Assembly (NCBI GenBank): GCA_026874595.1
Contig: CM049306.1
Location: forward strand, 76,755,642-76,819,641
Source: Sipunculus nudus
Lineage: Eukaryota > Annelida > Sipuncula > Golfingiida > Sipunculidae
Direction: 5' to 3'
Length of the DNA stretch: 64,000 nucleotides
The position numbers were made by a program, and so were the translations under genes. Below the pieces are notes generated by a model. That model worked only from the letters and a program-made list of their open reading frames with translations, did no database searches and had not been told where the DNA came from. This document shows, piece after piece, positions 48,301 to 60,387 of the stretch (position 1 is the stretch's first letter; every line of letters starts with the position of its first letter).

Positions 48301-48440
48301 ATATCAGTAGTACAATTTTAACTATCATATTTAAGAATCTAAGCATCATTTAATTCACTGAAACATGTTTACTGCAGCCTCAAGGAACTCTGCTTCTATT
48401 CCTTTCATACTGAGAAAATTATGAACATCTCATTTTTTTT
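45301..48440. other. Intergenic AT-rich DNA
   Basis: No splice-supported coding sequence on either strand and no element with clear ends. Confidence 0.45.
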
Positions 48441-50884
48441 AACAAGTGACTCATGGGTCATGACGCTCAGCTGCCAAACATGACCTGTGTCATCATGGAC
48501 TGAGATTCACAACTTCCAGTCAAATTTTGAAGAACCAATTTGCCAATTTGTTGAAAATTTTCTATGACAACAGAAATATATATCACCTATGTCTGGTTAA
48601 AACACAGTGAATTGATGGTCTGAGGAAAATGCATGATTGTTAAGCTATCAGGAACTATTCCAACAGCTTGCTTGAAACCTGTCAGTCTCAAAAGGAACAC
48701 CACAAAGGGCAAATATAAGATCAAAATATATAGCAAAAATCAAGAAAATACATGCAAGAATTATTGAGAAACAGGTGCTTCTGTATGAATTTTTATTCAA
48801 TACAAGCCAACTGTACTGTACTTTTATAAATGATGGTAATATTTATTCAGAAATATTTGACCCAATCCTTTACAAGATTACATAAATATATACATCCAAC
48901 TGCATTCACTTTAACTGTTCTTGAGATAATATGATCAAAAGGAATTAAAAGATGGTTGCCTGGTGGCCATATTGGATTTCTGACAAGTCTGAAATCAGAC
49001 AACAAACATTCTTTAAATCGGACCAAACATTAAAGAAAAATTACTGAAACTGCCCTGAAGAAAGAATTTCTAAGGTGGCTAACTGGCAGACATAATGGAT
49101 TTCTGACAAGTATGACATTTGATATCCCACATTCTCCAATAAGAGACCAAACTTGGGGCAAATTATCCAGTAATAAATGCCCAAAATAATTCAAAAGGCA
49201 TGTCCAGGCCCTCATATCAGATTTATAGATATGCAATTGTAAAAAGTGTAAGTCCAATATTTTTTATTATCACTCTGCTTTTCAATGAGGGCCGGCAGGG
49301 TAGGTAAACTGCCAAACCTGAAAGAAAAGAAATGCAGAAAGCATGACTAAGAGTCTTGAAATAAAACAAAAAGCCATCCTAAATCAAGGTACACATCCAC
49401 ATATTATGAGAACAAACACTTGCTTTTATATGTGGTGATATATATTAAAATATTCAGATATCTAGGAAACTAAGTTTATTGCTAGGATTCCATAAAATAA
49501 ACTGCAAAATGTTCCCATCATCTTATAAATCAGTAGCTAAACCTTAATACTATACTCTCATAGTCTTAATGCCTGGCTGAAGCATTCTGACAACAGTGTT
49601 TTTGTTATGAAGTAACAAGTACTTATCACTGAGCCTTATCACTTAATAGGCTGATACAAAAGGGAGTCATATGTCACCAGTGTCACTCACAATTACAGCC
49701 ACACAGGGATATGTACCAGCTGGAGTGGGATGGTTATATATACAAGAAAAATAGAGATGGTCTATAAAATTAAGTAATTGTGAACATTCCTGACCTTTGA
49801 CCTTGGCCTTTTGCCCATATATCAACTGGATTCTTTCTAAATGATGGGTAACTACTGACCACTTAAATCTGGTGTAATTACTTGGCAACCAATGGGTGAA
49901 TAACTTTGACCTGCAACCTTTAACCTGCTGACCAGCTGACCCCAAAATCAATAAGTTATTTATTCAAGCAAAAAGACCCATAAATATGAAGTTTAAGTCA
50001 AACTGAGTGATGCATAGATGTGGCATATGTGAAAGACTGAAGGTTTGGGTTGAACAGTTACACTTGAAATATGCTCACAAGCATTTAGAACAATTAAATA
50101 TTGTGACCTTGACCTTTGACTTTTTGACCTCAACATCAATAGGCTTCTTCCCTTATTGGTAGGTAAGCCATATATGACAGATGGAAGGTACAGATTAAAA
50201 AGTTTGCCTGATAATGACTCCACGCAAGAAGTGGGTGCTGTGAACTTGACCTTTGACCTCAAAATCAACAGGTCTTTTCCCCTGTTGGCAGAGAAGCGAT
50301 ATCAGTGCTGGAAGGTTTGGAGTGAAAAGTCTAGCTTGAAATGTGTCCACAACCTTTTCAAAGAAGTGGATCCTGTGACCCTGACCTTTGACCTTGTGAC
50401 CTCAAAATCTATAGGATTCTTCTCCAACTTAGTAGGTGAGCTATATGTGAAAGATCAAAGAATTGGGATGAAAGGGTTGGCTTAAAATGCATCCACAGGC
50501 TTTTCAAAAAAAGAGGCTCCTGTGACCTTGACCTTTGACCTTTTGACCAAAAAAAAATTATGGTTCTTCACTTGTTGGTAGGTGAGCTATATGTGAAAGA
50601 TGGAAGGTTTGGGATGAAAATTTTGTCTCAAAGAGTTATTTCTGGGGGGTGCAAACACACCCCATAACTTCGAGAATATAGGTCACAGTGACCTAATTTC
50701 AGGTTTGCAAGGAGATCTTTTTATAACCTCTAAGACTGCATAGGGTTCATGGCCCTAGCCCCTACGGTTACGATTTGTGCCCTGCTAACGGCCGGCCGGA
50801 CGGCCGGACGGACAGACGGAAGGACGCCGGACAAAGACCCATCGCTATAGCCCAGCATGACTGAAAGTCAGCTGAGCTAAAAAT
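48441..50884 (-). mobile_element. Family H element: C-type ends, core of TGACCT repeats
   Basis: Starts AACAAGTGACTCATGGGTCA and ends GAAAGTCAGCTGAGCTAAAA, as in family C. The core contains degenerate repeats with TGACCTTGACCTTTGACC motifs and TAGGTGAGCTATATGTGAAA. A CCGG/GGAC-rich stretch lies near 50790-50830. Confidence 0.65.
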
Positions 50885-52203
50885 TATGTCTGACCAAGTC
50901 AGACATTCTTAATCATGATGCTTAATGTAAAATATATTATGACTAACAACCTCTGTCATGATATAAATAACTCTATCACAAGGAGAAGGTTGCAGCGAAG
51001 TGCTTTAAAAGGCATGGCGCTATGGAGTGGAGGTTCCCTTCCTCAATCCCAACTAAAACCTGAAGGTTAAATGGTGAAATCTCAGCAGAACCTGTGGCTC
51101 CCTCTGATGTCTAAACAAGGAATTAGGACATCTTGTTTCTTGCTGCTCCCATGCCTATTAAATTTGGAAATTCAAAGGTCTTAATAATAAGTCTATTCTT
51201 ACCATATTTTTTATTTAATTCTTATTCAATACCAGGGCCACTGACAGACCTAGGAATATGACTCAAAAACACTTGACTGTTTATGAGAAATCCTCTTGGG
51301 CCTGAGTAAATGTGACATCTAAGTTATAACTGAGAGAGTCATATATATATAAATATATACACAAAGTGGCCTTGGCCCATCTAACTCAAATGAATATATG
51401 CAGTAATGGCATATAATGTGTAATCTACTGTACAATAATTAAAGCTTGCAGCCTGAAAGGTTTTCTATCAATTGTTAACAAGTACATGTATGTACAGACT
51501 ACACTCCCAAGGAAAATATATATAGTGGGGGCATCCCTGACAGGAACGATTCATTCAGGATTGATTCACCAAACAAAATAAGATGTGCGTGATAGATACC
51601 TTACCCTAACTGCAGCTTTACAATTACAGGCTATAAAACAACACATGCACTTATAATTTATGGGATGGTGTAAAAACATGTCAGAACATGGTTCTTAAAA
51701 TTTATCAGAAGTAAATCTGGACAGAGTTCTCTGCATGCAACCAATTCAATCTTACATCTAGCCTTATTCATGTGAATGCTATATCTGTCAAACCACATGT
51801 GACTGCTATGTTGTTGCCTTATGTCTATCAGTCCCTAGGTGAACAGCCCTTCACAAGAAGTTAAAATTAAAGTGCTCTGATTGAACCCTATGATTTATGT
51901 TATTACAAATAAAGCTTAGCACTGCAATTTACACTTTTATAATACTTAAAGAAACAATTTTGTAATGACACTGTAGACAAGAAATAAACATGAATAAGTT
52001 TTGTATCACACAGAAGACAATCTCCATATACTTGTAACAATCTCAGAAAGTAAGCTGAGACATGCAACATCTGTCCCTAAGAATATTATCTTATTCTGCT
52101 GCTGCTTGGCTGTCTACAGATCTCCTGGTAGGACTCCTCACAGATACAACCTACCATAAAGTACTTTTTGTATGTAATTAAAAATATTATTTTTGGCAGC
52201 CTG
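50885..52203. other. Region 3' of COX15
   Basis: Includes the COX15 3' UTR on the minus strand next to 52204. Otherwise no features recognised. Confidence 0.45.
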
Positions 52204-52338
52204 TTAGATCTTCGGGAAGCGCCTCAGTTCATGTACCAGCCATATTGCGATGCTGAGCAAAACAAGTGACCCTGACTGATGTGTTGCAGCAACAGGTGTT
52301 GGCACATAGGTCAGCAGAGTTGTTATTCCCAGTGACAT
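52204..52338 (-). CDS. COX15: COX15 terminal exon with fourth haem-ligand histidine
   Basis: 135 nt including the TAA stop. Encodes [20 protein letters not shown], then QSGSLVLL and [15 protein letters not shown] is the fourth histidine motif, and the C-terminus matches the length of vertebrate COX15. Confidence 0.97.
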   Translation of the reverse strand: MSLGITTLLTYVPTPVAATHQSGSLVLLSIAIWLVHELRRFPKI

Positions 52339-55300
52339 CTGGTGAGTAAAATAAGAACAAATTCAAAATACAACAATAAGAATTTATGAAAAAGGTTAAT
52401 TGTATGATTGTCAGAGGAAAGTTCTACATGTAGAAAAAAATTCTACATTATGGAAACATAAAAACCATAACCTTTTTAATTATATATATTATTCATATGA
52501 TTAAAGATTATGATATTTTTATGATATAATGCATTACTGTGTATGATATGTGATGTCATGAAGCTGCTAGGCTTTGAACTAGATATTCAGTTTTCCTGAA
52601 ACTAATATATCAAATGGAATCATGACATTTGTAAAATCATCAAACTTCTTGTCACTCATTTACTAATACCTTCATCAGCAAGCATGATTATGTTAAATGT
52701 TGCAACAACATCTGGCAAATATATTTTAATATCTACTGTCCAAATCAGAAAATATTTATGATAAGATTGGTGGTGCCAATATTTAGTATATAAACAAAGA
52801 AGTACTTACCTGAAGAATAGCCATGCCTAACATAGCATTGACAGCCAGTCTGGCTCTTGGGGGAAGTGGTGCCTTCCTGGCCACCCACCACAACCCCATC
52901 ACACTGGCCACTGTTAATTCTCCCTAAAATGATGATGAAAACTTACTATGACATATGTATTGTACACATTTTCTGACAAGGTAATGAGTCAATTTGCTTA
53001 AGTTAATTTAATTGTAAATAAGTTTAAAGGACTTTCCTTATAGGACTTTGATTAAGATTAAACTAAATTTATCTGAAATTCAAGTTATATTGCATTCAAC
53101 ATCAACCATATTTTCTTTTCCTAATCACTTTGCCGGTTTTACAAGTCAAACATTTTTATATCTGTTATTTAAACATTCATCTGTAATTGCAGTTTAAAAC
53201 ATAACATATTTTGTTGAACAGTTATTAGTAACATAATGTACATGAATGATATGTAATGCAAGGGACTACATTAAAAGGTTCAATCTCTGATGCTAACCAA
53301 ATGTCTGTGATTAAATTGCACTGTGGTTGGATTTTCAAAGATATTCTTCCACTTTGGTGCAAAGGTGAAGAGATCAGTGGGAATCCAGCGGTCAGCCATC
53401 TTGGGCCAGCTGTTGTAGACCAGACCAGCATCCAGCCCAGCGACAAAAGCACCTGCAGAACAACAGAATCTGTGTGGTGATCCAAATATGTCAATCATTA
53501 TGAAACATAATTAAGACACTGTATAACACCCTACCAACACTCAAGAAACTCTGGTGAAACTTTGATAGTTAAGGAGAGATGTAATAACTAAATACATATG
53601 ATGAATAAAAACTGAAATATAAATATGTGACTTTAACAATCTGGTGGTGCCCTGACATCACAAAGATTTCCCTAAATATTTTGATCCTTTATTCACCAAA
53701 GATTTCAATTACAGATATAACATAACAGATAGAAACCTAAATGTTATTGCATAAAAAAGTAATTAACTGGCAAATTGTTTATCAGAACAACTACTAGTGT
53801 ATTCATGTGCAGTAGGGCGTCAAATATCTGAAAGCCTCAGGGGACAAGCTTTTTGTTTGGATGAATGATCATTTGGATAAACGATTTTGCATGAAACTGC
53901 ACGGGGAAGCACCAAAATTAATGAATCTAGCCCAAAATAAACGCATGACAATGTTATAACATTTTCAACTGATTTGATAAATTTATCATTTAGATCACTT
54001 CAAAATTATTATTGGTGTACAGCCTTGCACTTGAATTAATCAGTATCGTACCTTCATCATGTTACATGAAGCTGGCATGATAACTAAACTGACCTTCAAT
54101 GACCTAGAATATGCTGCCATCCCTCGGCAGATAGATTAACTACTTTGTGGAAATCTTTGTGGACACATGCTCTGTATGTTTACTGAAATTCCTAGCGAGA
54201 GGACCGGGCGTAAGCAGTGATTCTAACCAATCAAAATTCTCAAATTTTCGCAGAAATATTCTGGCCACTAGAATTTGTGATAAAATAATGAAGGTGCACT
54301 TTAACTGAACATCTGCTCGTGGTTTAACTCGAGGCCTGGATGACCACCAGAATGAAGATCAAAGCTATCCTTAAAAGTCCCCTGACCAAAGCCCAGCCCA
54401 GGACTAAACTGGCAACCTGCATTCAGATGCTCAGTTATGTTCTCTTGTTACATTTTGTTTGTAGACCTACAGGTTAATTACACCAATTACAGGTTATTCA
54501 CACCAACTGCCTGCGTGCAGGTGCACTGATTAGTAGGCAACAGATCTCAACCGCTGATCTGGCTACATTTGTTTTGTGTTACGTGATCTTTTCTACAATT
54601 TTTTGAATTTTTTCATTGTACTTTTCGGTTCTAATTTTTTATTTTGGATGAACAATCTTCGGATATACAATGCTCCACTCTATTTGTACATTTACAGACA
54701 GCCTTGGATAATATAACAGTATCTTTCAAAAGGCAAGGACAACCAAATGTATTCAGACAGCATTCCTATCCTATCTTGATGTTGAGAAGTACCAGTATTT
54801 TTCTGATTTGCAATAAAACAGTTTCTTGGAAGTATTTAGTTTTACAAGCAAACAGTTCAAAGACCTTTCATATCAAAATAATATACATAAATTCAGAGAA
54901 GACTATTATTGTCCTTTTAAATGCCTCATTTAGCAGGTTACATTCTGTAGAGCTTCTTACCTGAAATAGCTGTTATGAAGACAAGGCCTTTTGTACCATG
55001 TGCAAACCTTCTCACAAGTGAAATCTGGGCTGTGTTTGGCAGCTGTAAAATGCAAAGTGTAAAGGTATAAACTTCAGCCCTGGATAATGCACCTTAACCA
55101 AATTTCCTTGTTTAAAGTTTAAAAGTAGGAAAACCACAAGATTTTAATTTACTGGCTCCTGTGGATCAGGGGCAGAGCACAGGACTCAAAGTCAGGAGAT
55201 CATGAGTTTGAATCTCAGCTGAGGCGGTGAGATTTTGCACAGTTGGCCCAAACCCAGAGTGAGTACTCTGCAGGCTTAATGGGAAGGCAGTGTACAACCG

Positions 55301-58300
55301 CCGTTTTTCACTCGGAAAATGAAAGCGCCTTTCTCAGGGGTCCCTCCGTGGTATGACCAAGGAATGGGGACGGTTACACACATAGGGCCTGCATGTGCAG
55401 TAGTCACTGGGCCCAGTTGTTGCCAGGATATAAAATGAGAGGAATGTGTGATACTGCCCTGTCATGTCGTCTGAAACTCGAATGGAATTTCGCAGATGTA
55501 CATATACATAGTTAAGTTAGCATTAAAAAATGGAGGTGGTAACCTCCACCAAAAGAAACAGAAAAAAAAGGAATTTAAATCCTGGCTGATACTCACTTGG
55601 TTAGGGGACAGTAGATGAGTCAGGGAGGACCAGAGCAGTCCTGTGTACAGCAGGAACGCTGACCCGAGGTGGGCTGCCAGTCTGTACTGACTGACACGAG
55701 GTACGTCGTTAGGTCCTGGCTTCTCCTCCAGTCCACTCTTCACCATGAACCATCCCAGCAGGCCCTGTTAACAACATAATTTATGACAATTCAAAGAAAT
55801 GAGTGGTAAGATGTGGCTCAATACCTCAGGTACCAAATCAGAATTATTGCTGGCATTCCCTGACAGAGCTGTCAAAGCATAAATTATGATGGCATTTAAT
55901 GATAAAAGTGATTTGCTTTCATGATCATAGGTTTTGACTTCAGGATTAATCTATATTAAAGGTACAGAAAAACCTGCGACACTGGAGCCTTTAAGTAAAT
56001 ATACTTCAATTTAAAATTTAAAAAAATTCCTAAAGATTTTTATGGGTACTAACTGAGTGTAAAATTTATGTAAGCTATACCTGGAACACTAGTAATCCAC
56101 CTAAGATTAAGACTCGAGGTTTCATGGCTTTTGATAAGTATCCTTTCCTCCAGAAGTAGATAGCTGGTAGACCGTACACCAAGCCTATAGCTCTGCCCCA
56201 CATCCTGTGGCCCCACTCCATGTAGAAGATCTTCTTGAACTCTGACAAGGTCATCTCATTGTTCATGCTGAAACCACATGATGCAGATATCTCCTATAGC
56301 ATACATTAAGAGTACCACTTACTTTTGAAGGACTAACAGTGGATAAGACGGATGTTATAAGGCCAAAGAAAAGTATGGTTCTCAGGCACTTTTTTTCAGA
56401 AAATCAGTGTGGGTGGGCAGGTAGGTTTTTTTAATACCTTTTTTTGTATGTTTCGATAAAAATGTCATATGATCAGGGAAAAGCATGATAACCTAATTTT
56501 TTTTTTCTAAACAGGTAAAAGCACTACATAACAAAGGAAAACTTTTTTTTCAAATTATATTATTTTATCTCCTTGAAAGATGAAAATAAAAATTGCTGAT
56601 GCAGGGGGTTAAAAAATTGACGCGGGTGGTGCTTGAGAACCATACTTTTTTTTATTTTGGCTTAACTTGCTCAAAACACAAATCAGTACATCTGTCATTC
56701 AAACAGGATGTTAGCAACCCGTGATATACATGTATACAGAAATATAAGTTACAAAGATATATACAGTTAACTTATTCCAATACTGCCTTGATTCAATAAT
56801 TTACAAATGTGAAAATTTATATTTAAATTTATTATTAGTTTATCTATTAACAATAATGCCGTAATGTATGTAGAGTCATGTAAACCTAGTTTTTGTTCCT
56901 TCATTAAAATTTTCATAGGCAACTTAAGTCTCTGTTTACTTGGCCAATAGCTTATCAGGAATGGCTTTAAAGCCTGTATGTGTAAACACATCTGATGAAC
57001 ATTATTTTCTATGTAATATTTTTGGAATTGTCTATAAACAAGAAACTGTGACAACACACTGACTGACATTATGCTGCATAAAAAACAATGTACAAAGTAA
57101 AGCACCTACTATTGGTATTCTGGAAACTGTTGATATTTCTGAAAGTAAGCTTGCCACTCCTCTTCTGTGCGGGGTGGCTTCATTCCTTTGATCAAGTGCC
57201 AGTCTACCATGGACAGGCCTGACTCTGTCAACCTTTGTAAAAAACAAATATATATATCATGATATTACACATATTTTATGTATTTATGGATGTGAAATCA
57301 CTTGCCTGTTGCAATAGCAGTTTTCAACTCAAACATGCAAATTCAAGGAATTTATGTCCTCCGCTTCTGCCTTCAAGTCTGGGATGATTTTTAAGTCTGT
57401 GGTGACTAAGTGCAAATAGTTTTAACCATGCAGCACCTGGCAGTTACTGCAAAAAAATCAGGTAATTTATGACACCTGCTAGCGACAGCTGTTGGTCATT
57501 AGTGACACTAAATGTGCCCATTCATCATATCAATAATGAAAGATGAAGTTGTATATTTATCTTATTAGAGAGACACACCAAAATCAATCCCATCCAAGGT
57601 ATGCATGAGAGCAATCACCGACCTAAATCTGAATTAAATCAGATAGTATTTAGGAAAGATATTGCAAGGAAACGAAAACCTGACAGATAGACAGCCAAAC
57701 CCAAATCAATGTCCCCTGTTCCGAGGAAGCAGGGGACAATAAAGTCAGACTCTGTCCAAGTTATAATGCATAATGGGCCACAGAGTTATAAACACAAGCC
57801 CTGGACGCTTAATCACCAAGGGATATGACAGCTGAACTGCTGGAACCTCATGTAGTGGATAATAACACAAACAGCAACAACATTACAGGAATGCCTGGCA
57901 ATAATCATCCAAGGGTGCATACCATTTCTTTATATTAACTTCAGCTTGATACTTCAGGTTTAACCATTCAGAAAATTTATTTAACCATCAGAGTTGTCTT
58001 TACATTTCTTTATATTTTTTGGTGGCTTTAAATCAACAGCCTATACTATATATTATCATCAGGATCATTTCATTCATTCGGACTCAATTTCCTTTTTTTA
58101 GTTCATTTATCCATTTACCATAATATTCAAGATATTTGGTTCTGTCTTGTGGTGACTGATAAATAGAGAGGTGCCCTAATTACTCACCTGGTGACTCCTC
58201 CAAGGATAACCGCGCCAAACACCATCCCTGCACATCCCATCAGCCATCGGCCAACCATGCGCTGTGCTTGTGGGGAGATCTCGACAGCAGCTTTCCCCGC

Positions 58301-59160
58301 AGCCTCTGCTGCTGTGGCAGTACCAGTCCTTTGTGTGATTTGTTTTAAGTGTGGACATAACTGCAAAATTAAAAAGATGGTCAAACATTCTCAAACATAC
58401 ATTGTGCTTCCAGTTGTCTTACATTCAAACATTTTCACCTAGGGCAGTGTCTTCACTGATGAAATGTGAAACATCAAAAATCATGTCATGGCTTATTTCT
58501 ATGTCATCTGGCCACTATGTGTTCTTTTGGACTACCAGATACATAGTTGGTGCAGTGCCTGGGGCTGGTCACAGGCTCAGATTGCCAATAAAACATCTTA
58601 CAAATGATTCAACTTTGTGAAAAAAATTTATGATATTAATTAATTTGAGACCGTCAGTACACAAGTTTTGGCATTAAAAAATATTTTTGCAAATGATACA
58701 GAAAAAATGACAAGTTATATACCAGATTTGTAATAAAAATATGGACCTCCTGGTCTGATTTCTTTTTCATTTAAAATCAGCATTTAATTCTTATCAGAAT
58801 ATTTATTTCTTGGAACAATTATGTCTGATAATTTGAGTTTTATGCCACTTCCACATACCTGATGGTGCCAGTAATGATAGCATTCATGTAAGGCTTTGAA
58901 ATGTAATCGATGGAAAACTACTGAACACAGAAGCCCCCCCCCCCAAAAAAAATAAAATGCCTGTCTATTTCTGCTATATATGGATGACAAAGCCTGCTCT
59001 AGTGGTAATATTTTTAGCATAAGTCAGAGTTTCAGGGAATTACTAAACTTGTACTTACCCTTGCTGGTTGAAAAAGTGTGTGGGAAATTGATCTTTTGTT
59101 TGGCTGCCTCGAAATGCTTGTGAAAAATCTGTTGGCACACTTCTGTTGTGCCAAGATATT
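52204..59160 (-). CDS. COX15: COX15, mitochondrial haem A synthase (lacks only the initiator exon)
   Basis: COX15 oxidises haem O to haem A for cytochrome c oxidase and sits in the inner mitochondrial membrane with eight membrane segments. Nine exons (59160-59059, 58360-58188, 57232-57110, 56267-56081, 55764-55597, 55042-54961, 53452-53298, 52923-52810, 52338-52204) join in frame to 412 codons, close to the 410 residues of the human protein. Family landmarks in order are [105 protein letters not shown] and [12 protein letters not shown], ending ELRRFPKI-stop. All four haem-ligand histidine motifs are present. The first visible exon reads like a matrix-targeting presequence (basic, no acidic residues). 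The start ATG must lie in a further exon above 59160, which I could not place. Introns contain a SINE and other repeats. Confidence 0.97.
52810..52923 (-). CDS. COX15: COX15 exon
   Basis: 114 nt, 38 codons, phase 0 to 0. Encodes the penultimate helix region, including [20 protein letters not shown]; donor CAG|GTAAGT. Confidence 0.96.
53298..53452 (-). CDS. COX15: COX15 exon: third haem-ligand histidine
   Basis: 155 nt, phase 1 to 0. Encodes [19 protein letters not shown], the DLFTF motif and VQFNHRHL, the third histidine motif. The donor TTG|GTTAGC is weaker than its neighbours, but the join to [10 protein letters not shown] agrees with the family. Confidence 0.96.
54961..55042 (-). CDS. COX15: COX15 exon
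   Basis: 82 nt, phase 0 to 1. Encodes [20 protein letters not shown] and the start of the next membrane helix; donor CAG|GTAAGA. Confidence 0.97.
55152..55570 (+). mobile_element. tRNA-derived SINE, copy S3, in a COX15 intron
   Basis: Best preserved of the three: A box TGGATCAGGGGCAGAGC and B box GAGTTTGAATCTC (55204-55216), about 30 bp apart as in tRNA promoters. The A-rich end abuts the COX15 exon 55597-55764. Confidence 0.75.
55597..55764 (-). CDS. COX15: COX15 exon: second haem-ligand histidine
   Basis: 168 nt, 56 codons, phase 0 to 0. Contains [15 protein letters not shown] and [14 protein letters not shown] with the second conserved histidine. The donor is CAA|GTGAGT, and a SINE lies immediately downstream in the intron. 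Confidence 0.97.
56081..56267 (-). CDS. COX15: COX15 exon: first haem-ligand histidine
   Basis: 187 nt, phase 2 to 0, acceptor GGTTTCAG and donor CAG|GTATAG. Contains [16 protein letters not shown], the first histidine motif of the family, and the following membrane helix up to GGLLVFQ. Confidence 0.97.
56361..56671. mobile_element. Family J copy in a COX15 intron
   Basis: Ends GGCCAAAGAAAAGTATGG and GAACCATACTTTTTTTTA, with TGCAGGGGGTTAAAAAATTG near the right end. It lies in the COX15 intron between exons 56081 and 57232, outside splice signals. Confidence 0.6.
57110..57232 (-). CDS. COX15: COX15 exon: TESGLSM loop
   Basis: 123 nt, phase 2 to 2, acceptor TTACAAAG and donor AATA|GTAGGT. Encodes [20 protein letters not shown] and ends QQFPEYQ. 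The conserved acidic residue in TESG is present. Using the donor four bases downstream instead would create a stop, which fixes the splice site. Confidence 0.95.
57563..57750. repeat. Repeat L, copy 1, in a COX15 intron
   Basis: Shares AGGTATGCATGAGAGCAAT and AAAACCTGACAGA with copy 2 at 59505-59690. It ends in the hairpin CCCCTGTTCC-GAGGAAGCAGGGG, which suggests another hairpin-ended element. Confidence 0.5.
58188..58360 (-). CDS. COX15: COX15 exon: first transmembrane segment
   Basis: 173 nt, phase 0 to 2, acceptor TTTTGCAG and donor AG|GTGAGT. Encodes the end of the presequence (an Ala-rich stretch) and [19 protein letters not shown], the first membrane helix of COX15, ending GGVTR. Confidence 0.95.
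59059..59160 (-). CDS. COX15: COX15 presequence exon
   Basis: 102 nt, phase 0 to 0, acceptor TTTTTTTTAG and donor AGG|GTAAGT. The open frame that joins the next exon includes [17 protein letters not shown], rich in Arg, Ser and Lys without acids, typical of a mitochondrial targeting signal. No ATG is in this frame, so an upstream exon is needed. Confidence 0.75.
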
Positions 59161-59307
59161 CTAAAAAAAAAGCAAAAAAAATTATATCAACTACAACAAG
59201 CATATTCATGGAATTAATGTCCCCAGCTTTGTATTCTTGCTGTCTTTCATGAGCAACCAAAATTATGACATTTAGAGAATATCTTGAGGGCACAACTTAA
59301 AACAGAT

Positions 59308-59440
59308 GCACTATGACATGTGGCGACATCTGCAGGGGAAAATAAAAAATAATTCACATTGAGAAATAGGACCAAAATCCACTGTGACATGTGGAGACAT
59401 CTGCAGGTGAATATAGAACTAAAACACACTGAGAAAATTG
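59308..59440. repeat. Short tandem duplication, about 70 bp, two copies
   Basis: GACATGTGGCGACATCTGCA and GACATGTGGAGACATCTGCA recur about 70 bp apart, followed by similar AT-rich sequence. Non-coding, upstream of the COX15 presequence exon. Confidence 0.5.
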
Positions 59441-59504
59441 ACTAAAATTTTATAATTTTGTTTTTGAGCTGGAGAGAAAAATATTTTTTAGATTTTCAGA
59501 TTTT

Positions 59505-59690
59505 TTCACTCCAACACCAATCCCAACCGAGGTATGCATGAGAGCAATTACTGATCAAAAATTTAAATGGAATCATATAAAATTTAGGAAAGTTATCCCA
59601 CAGAAAGGAAAAAACCTGACAGACAGACAGACAGACAGAAAAACCTAATCAATGTTCCCCGCATCCGCAGAGTGGGGGGCAAAAAAAGAC
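59505..59690. repeat. Repeat L, copy 2, in the 5' part of COX15
   Basis: Homologous to 57563-57750, with a short (GACA)n run at about 59617-59638. It lies just upstream of the COX15 presequence exon on the transcribed strand. Confidence 0.5.
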
Positions 59691-60387
59691 AAGCTGAATC
59701 TAAAATGTGTCTATGATATTGGCCAACAGATAATTTAGCCAGTGATAATCTGATCAAACTTGAATGTGCGTTCAGCTGCTGAATAAAAACCACATGGTTT
59801 TGTTTAATATGACAAACCAAAAAGGAGGAAGCATTTTCACTGTGTAAGAAAAATTAATATTGTCATGTGAAAATTAATATAAAAGTAGAAAACCTTACCA
59901 ATTGAAGGAAACATTTCTACAGATAAATATGTTTTATGCACTCAGTTTTATGGGCTTATGAATTTGTGTCAAGATTCACAAAAAATAATAAATTCAGCAT
60001 TCTAGACACTACAGACATCGCTCTCCTGTAGCACAGAAGAAATATTGCAAACATCAGCTTGGCAAAGACTCTTTTTCATATTAAGCACATTTAAAGTGCA
60101 CACACTATAGCTAATTTTATGAAAGGTTTGAAATTATAATTATAAAGGAATAATCTAAATCCCTTGAGAAAATGAACAAAATTTGTAACAACATTGTTTG
60201 AAGATAACCTGGCAAATGATATGTATCACAAAAGAAATAACTCTGTCACTTCTTTTTTTTTACATTTTTTATAAAATTTTTGTAGAGGTTACCATCTGCA
60301 TTTCATTGTCCGTCTGTAACGTACAGAAACAAATTTATAACTATCATTAGATTTACCAGCAGACTTTTTTTTGAGTGAGGTTCAATT

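Noticed and set aside
49667-50485. ORFs across the TGACCT repeats
   Set aside because: They lie in element H, and their frames follow the repeat units.
52204-52338. COX15 as a processed pseudogene
   Set aside because: All introns are present and all splice phases agree, and there are no in-frame stops.
55152-55240. tRNA gene
   Set aside because: It has A and B boxes but no cloverleaf, and is joined to a shared SINE body found three times in the window.
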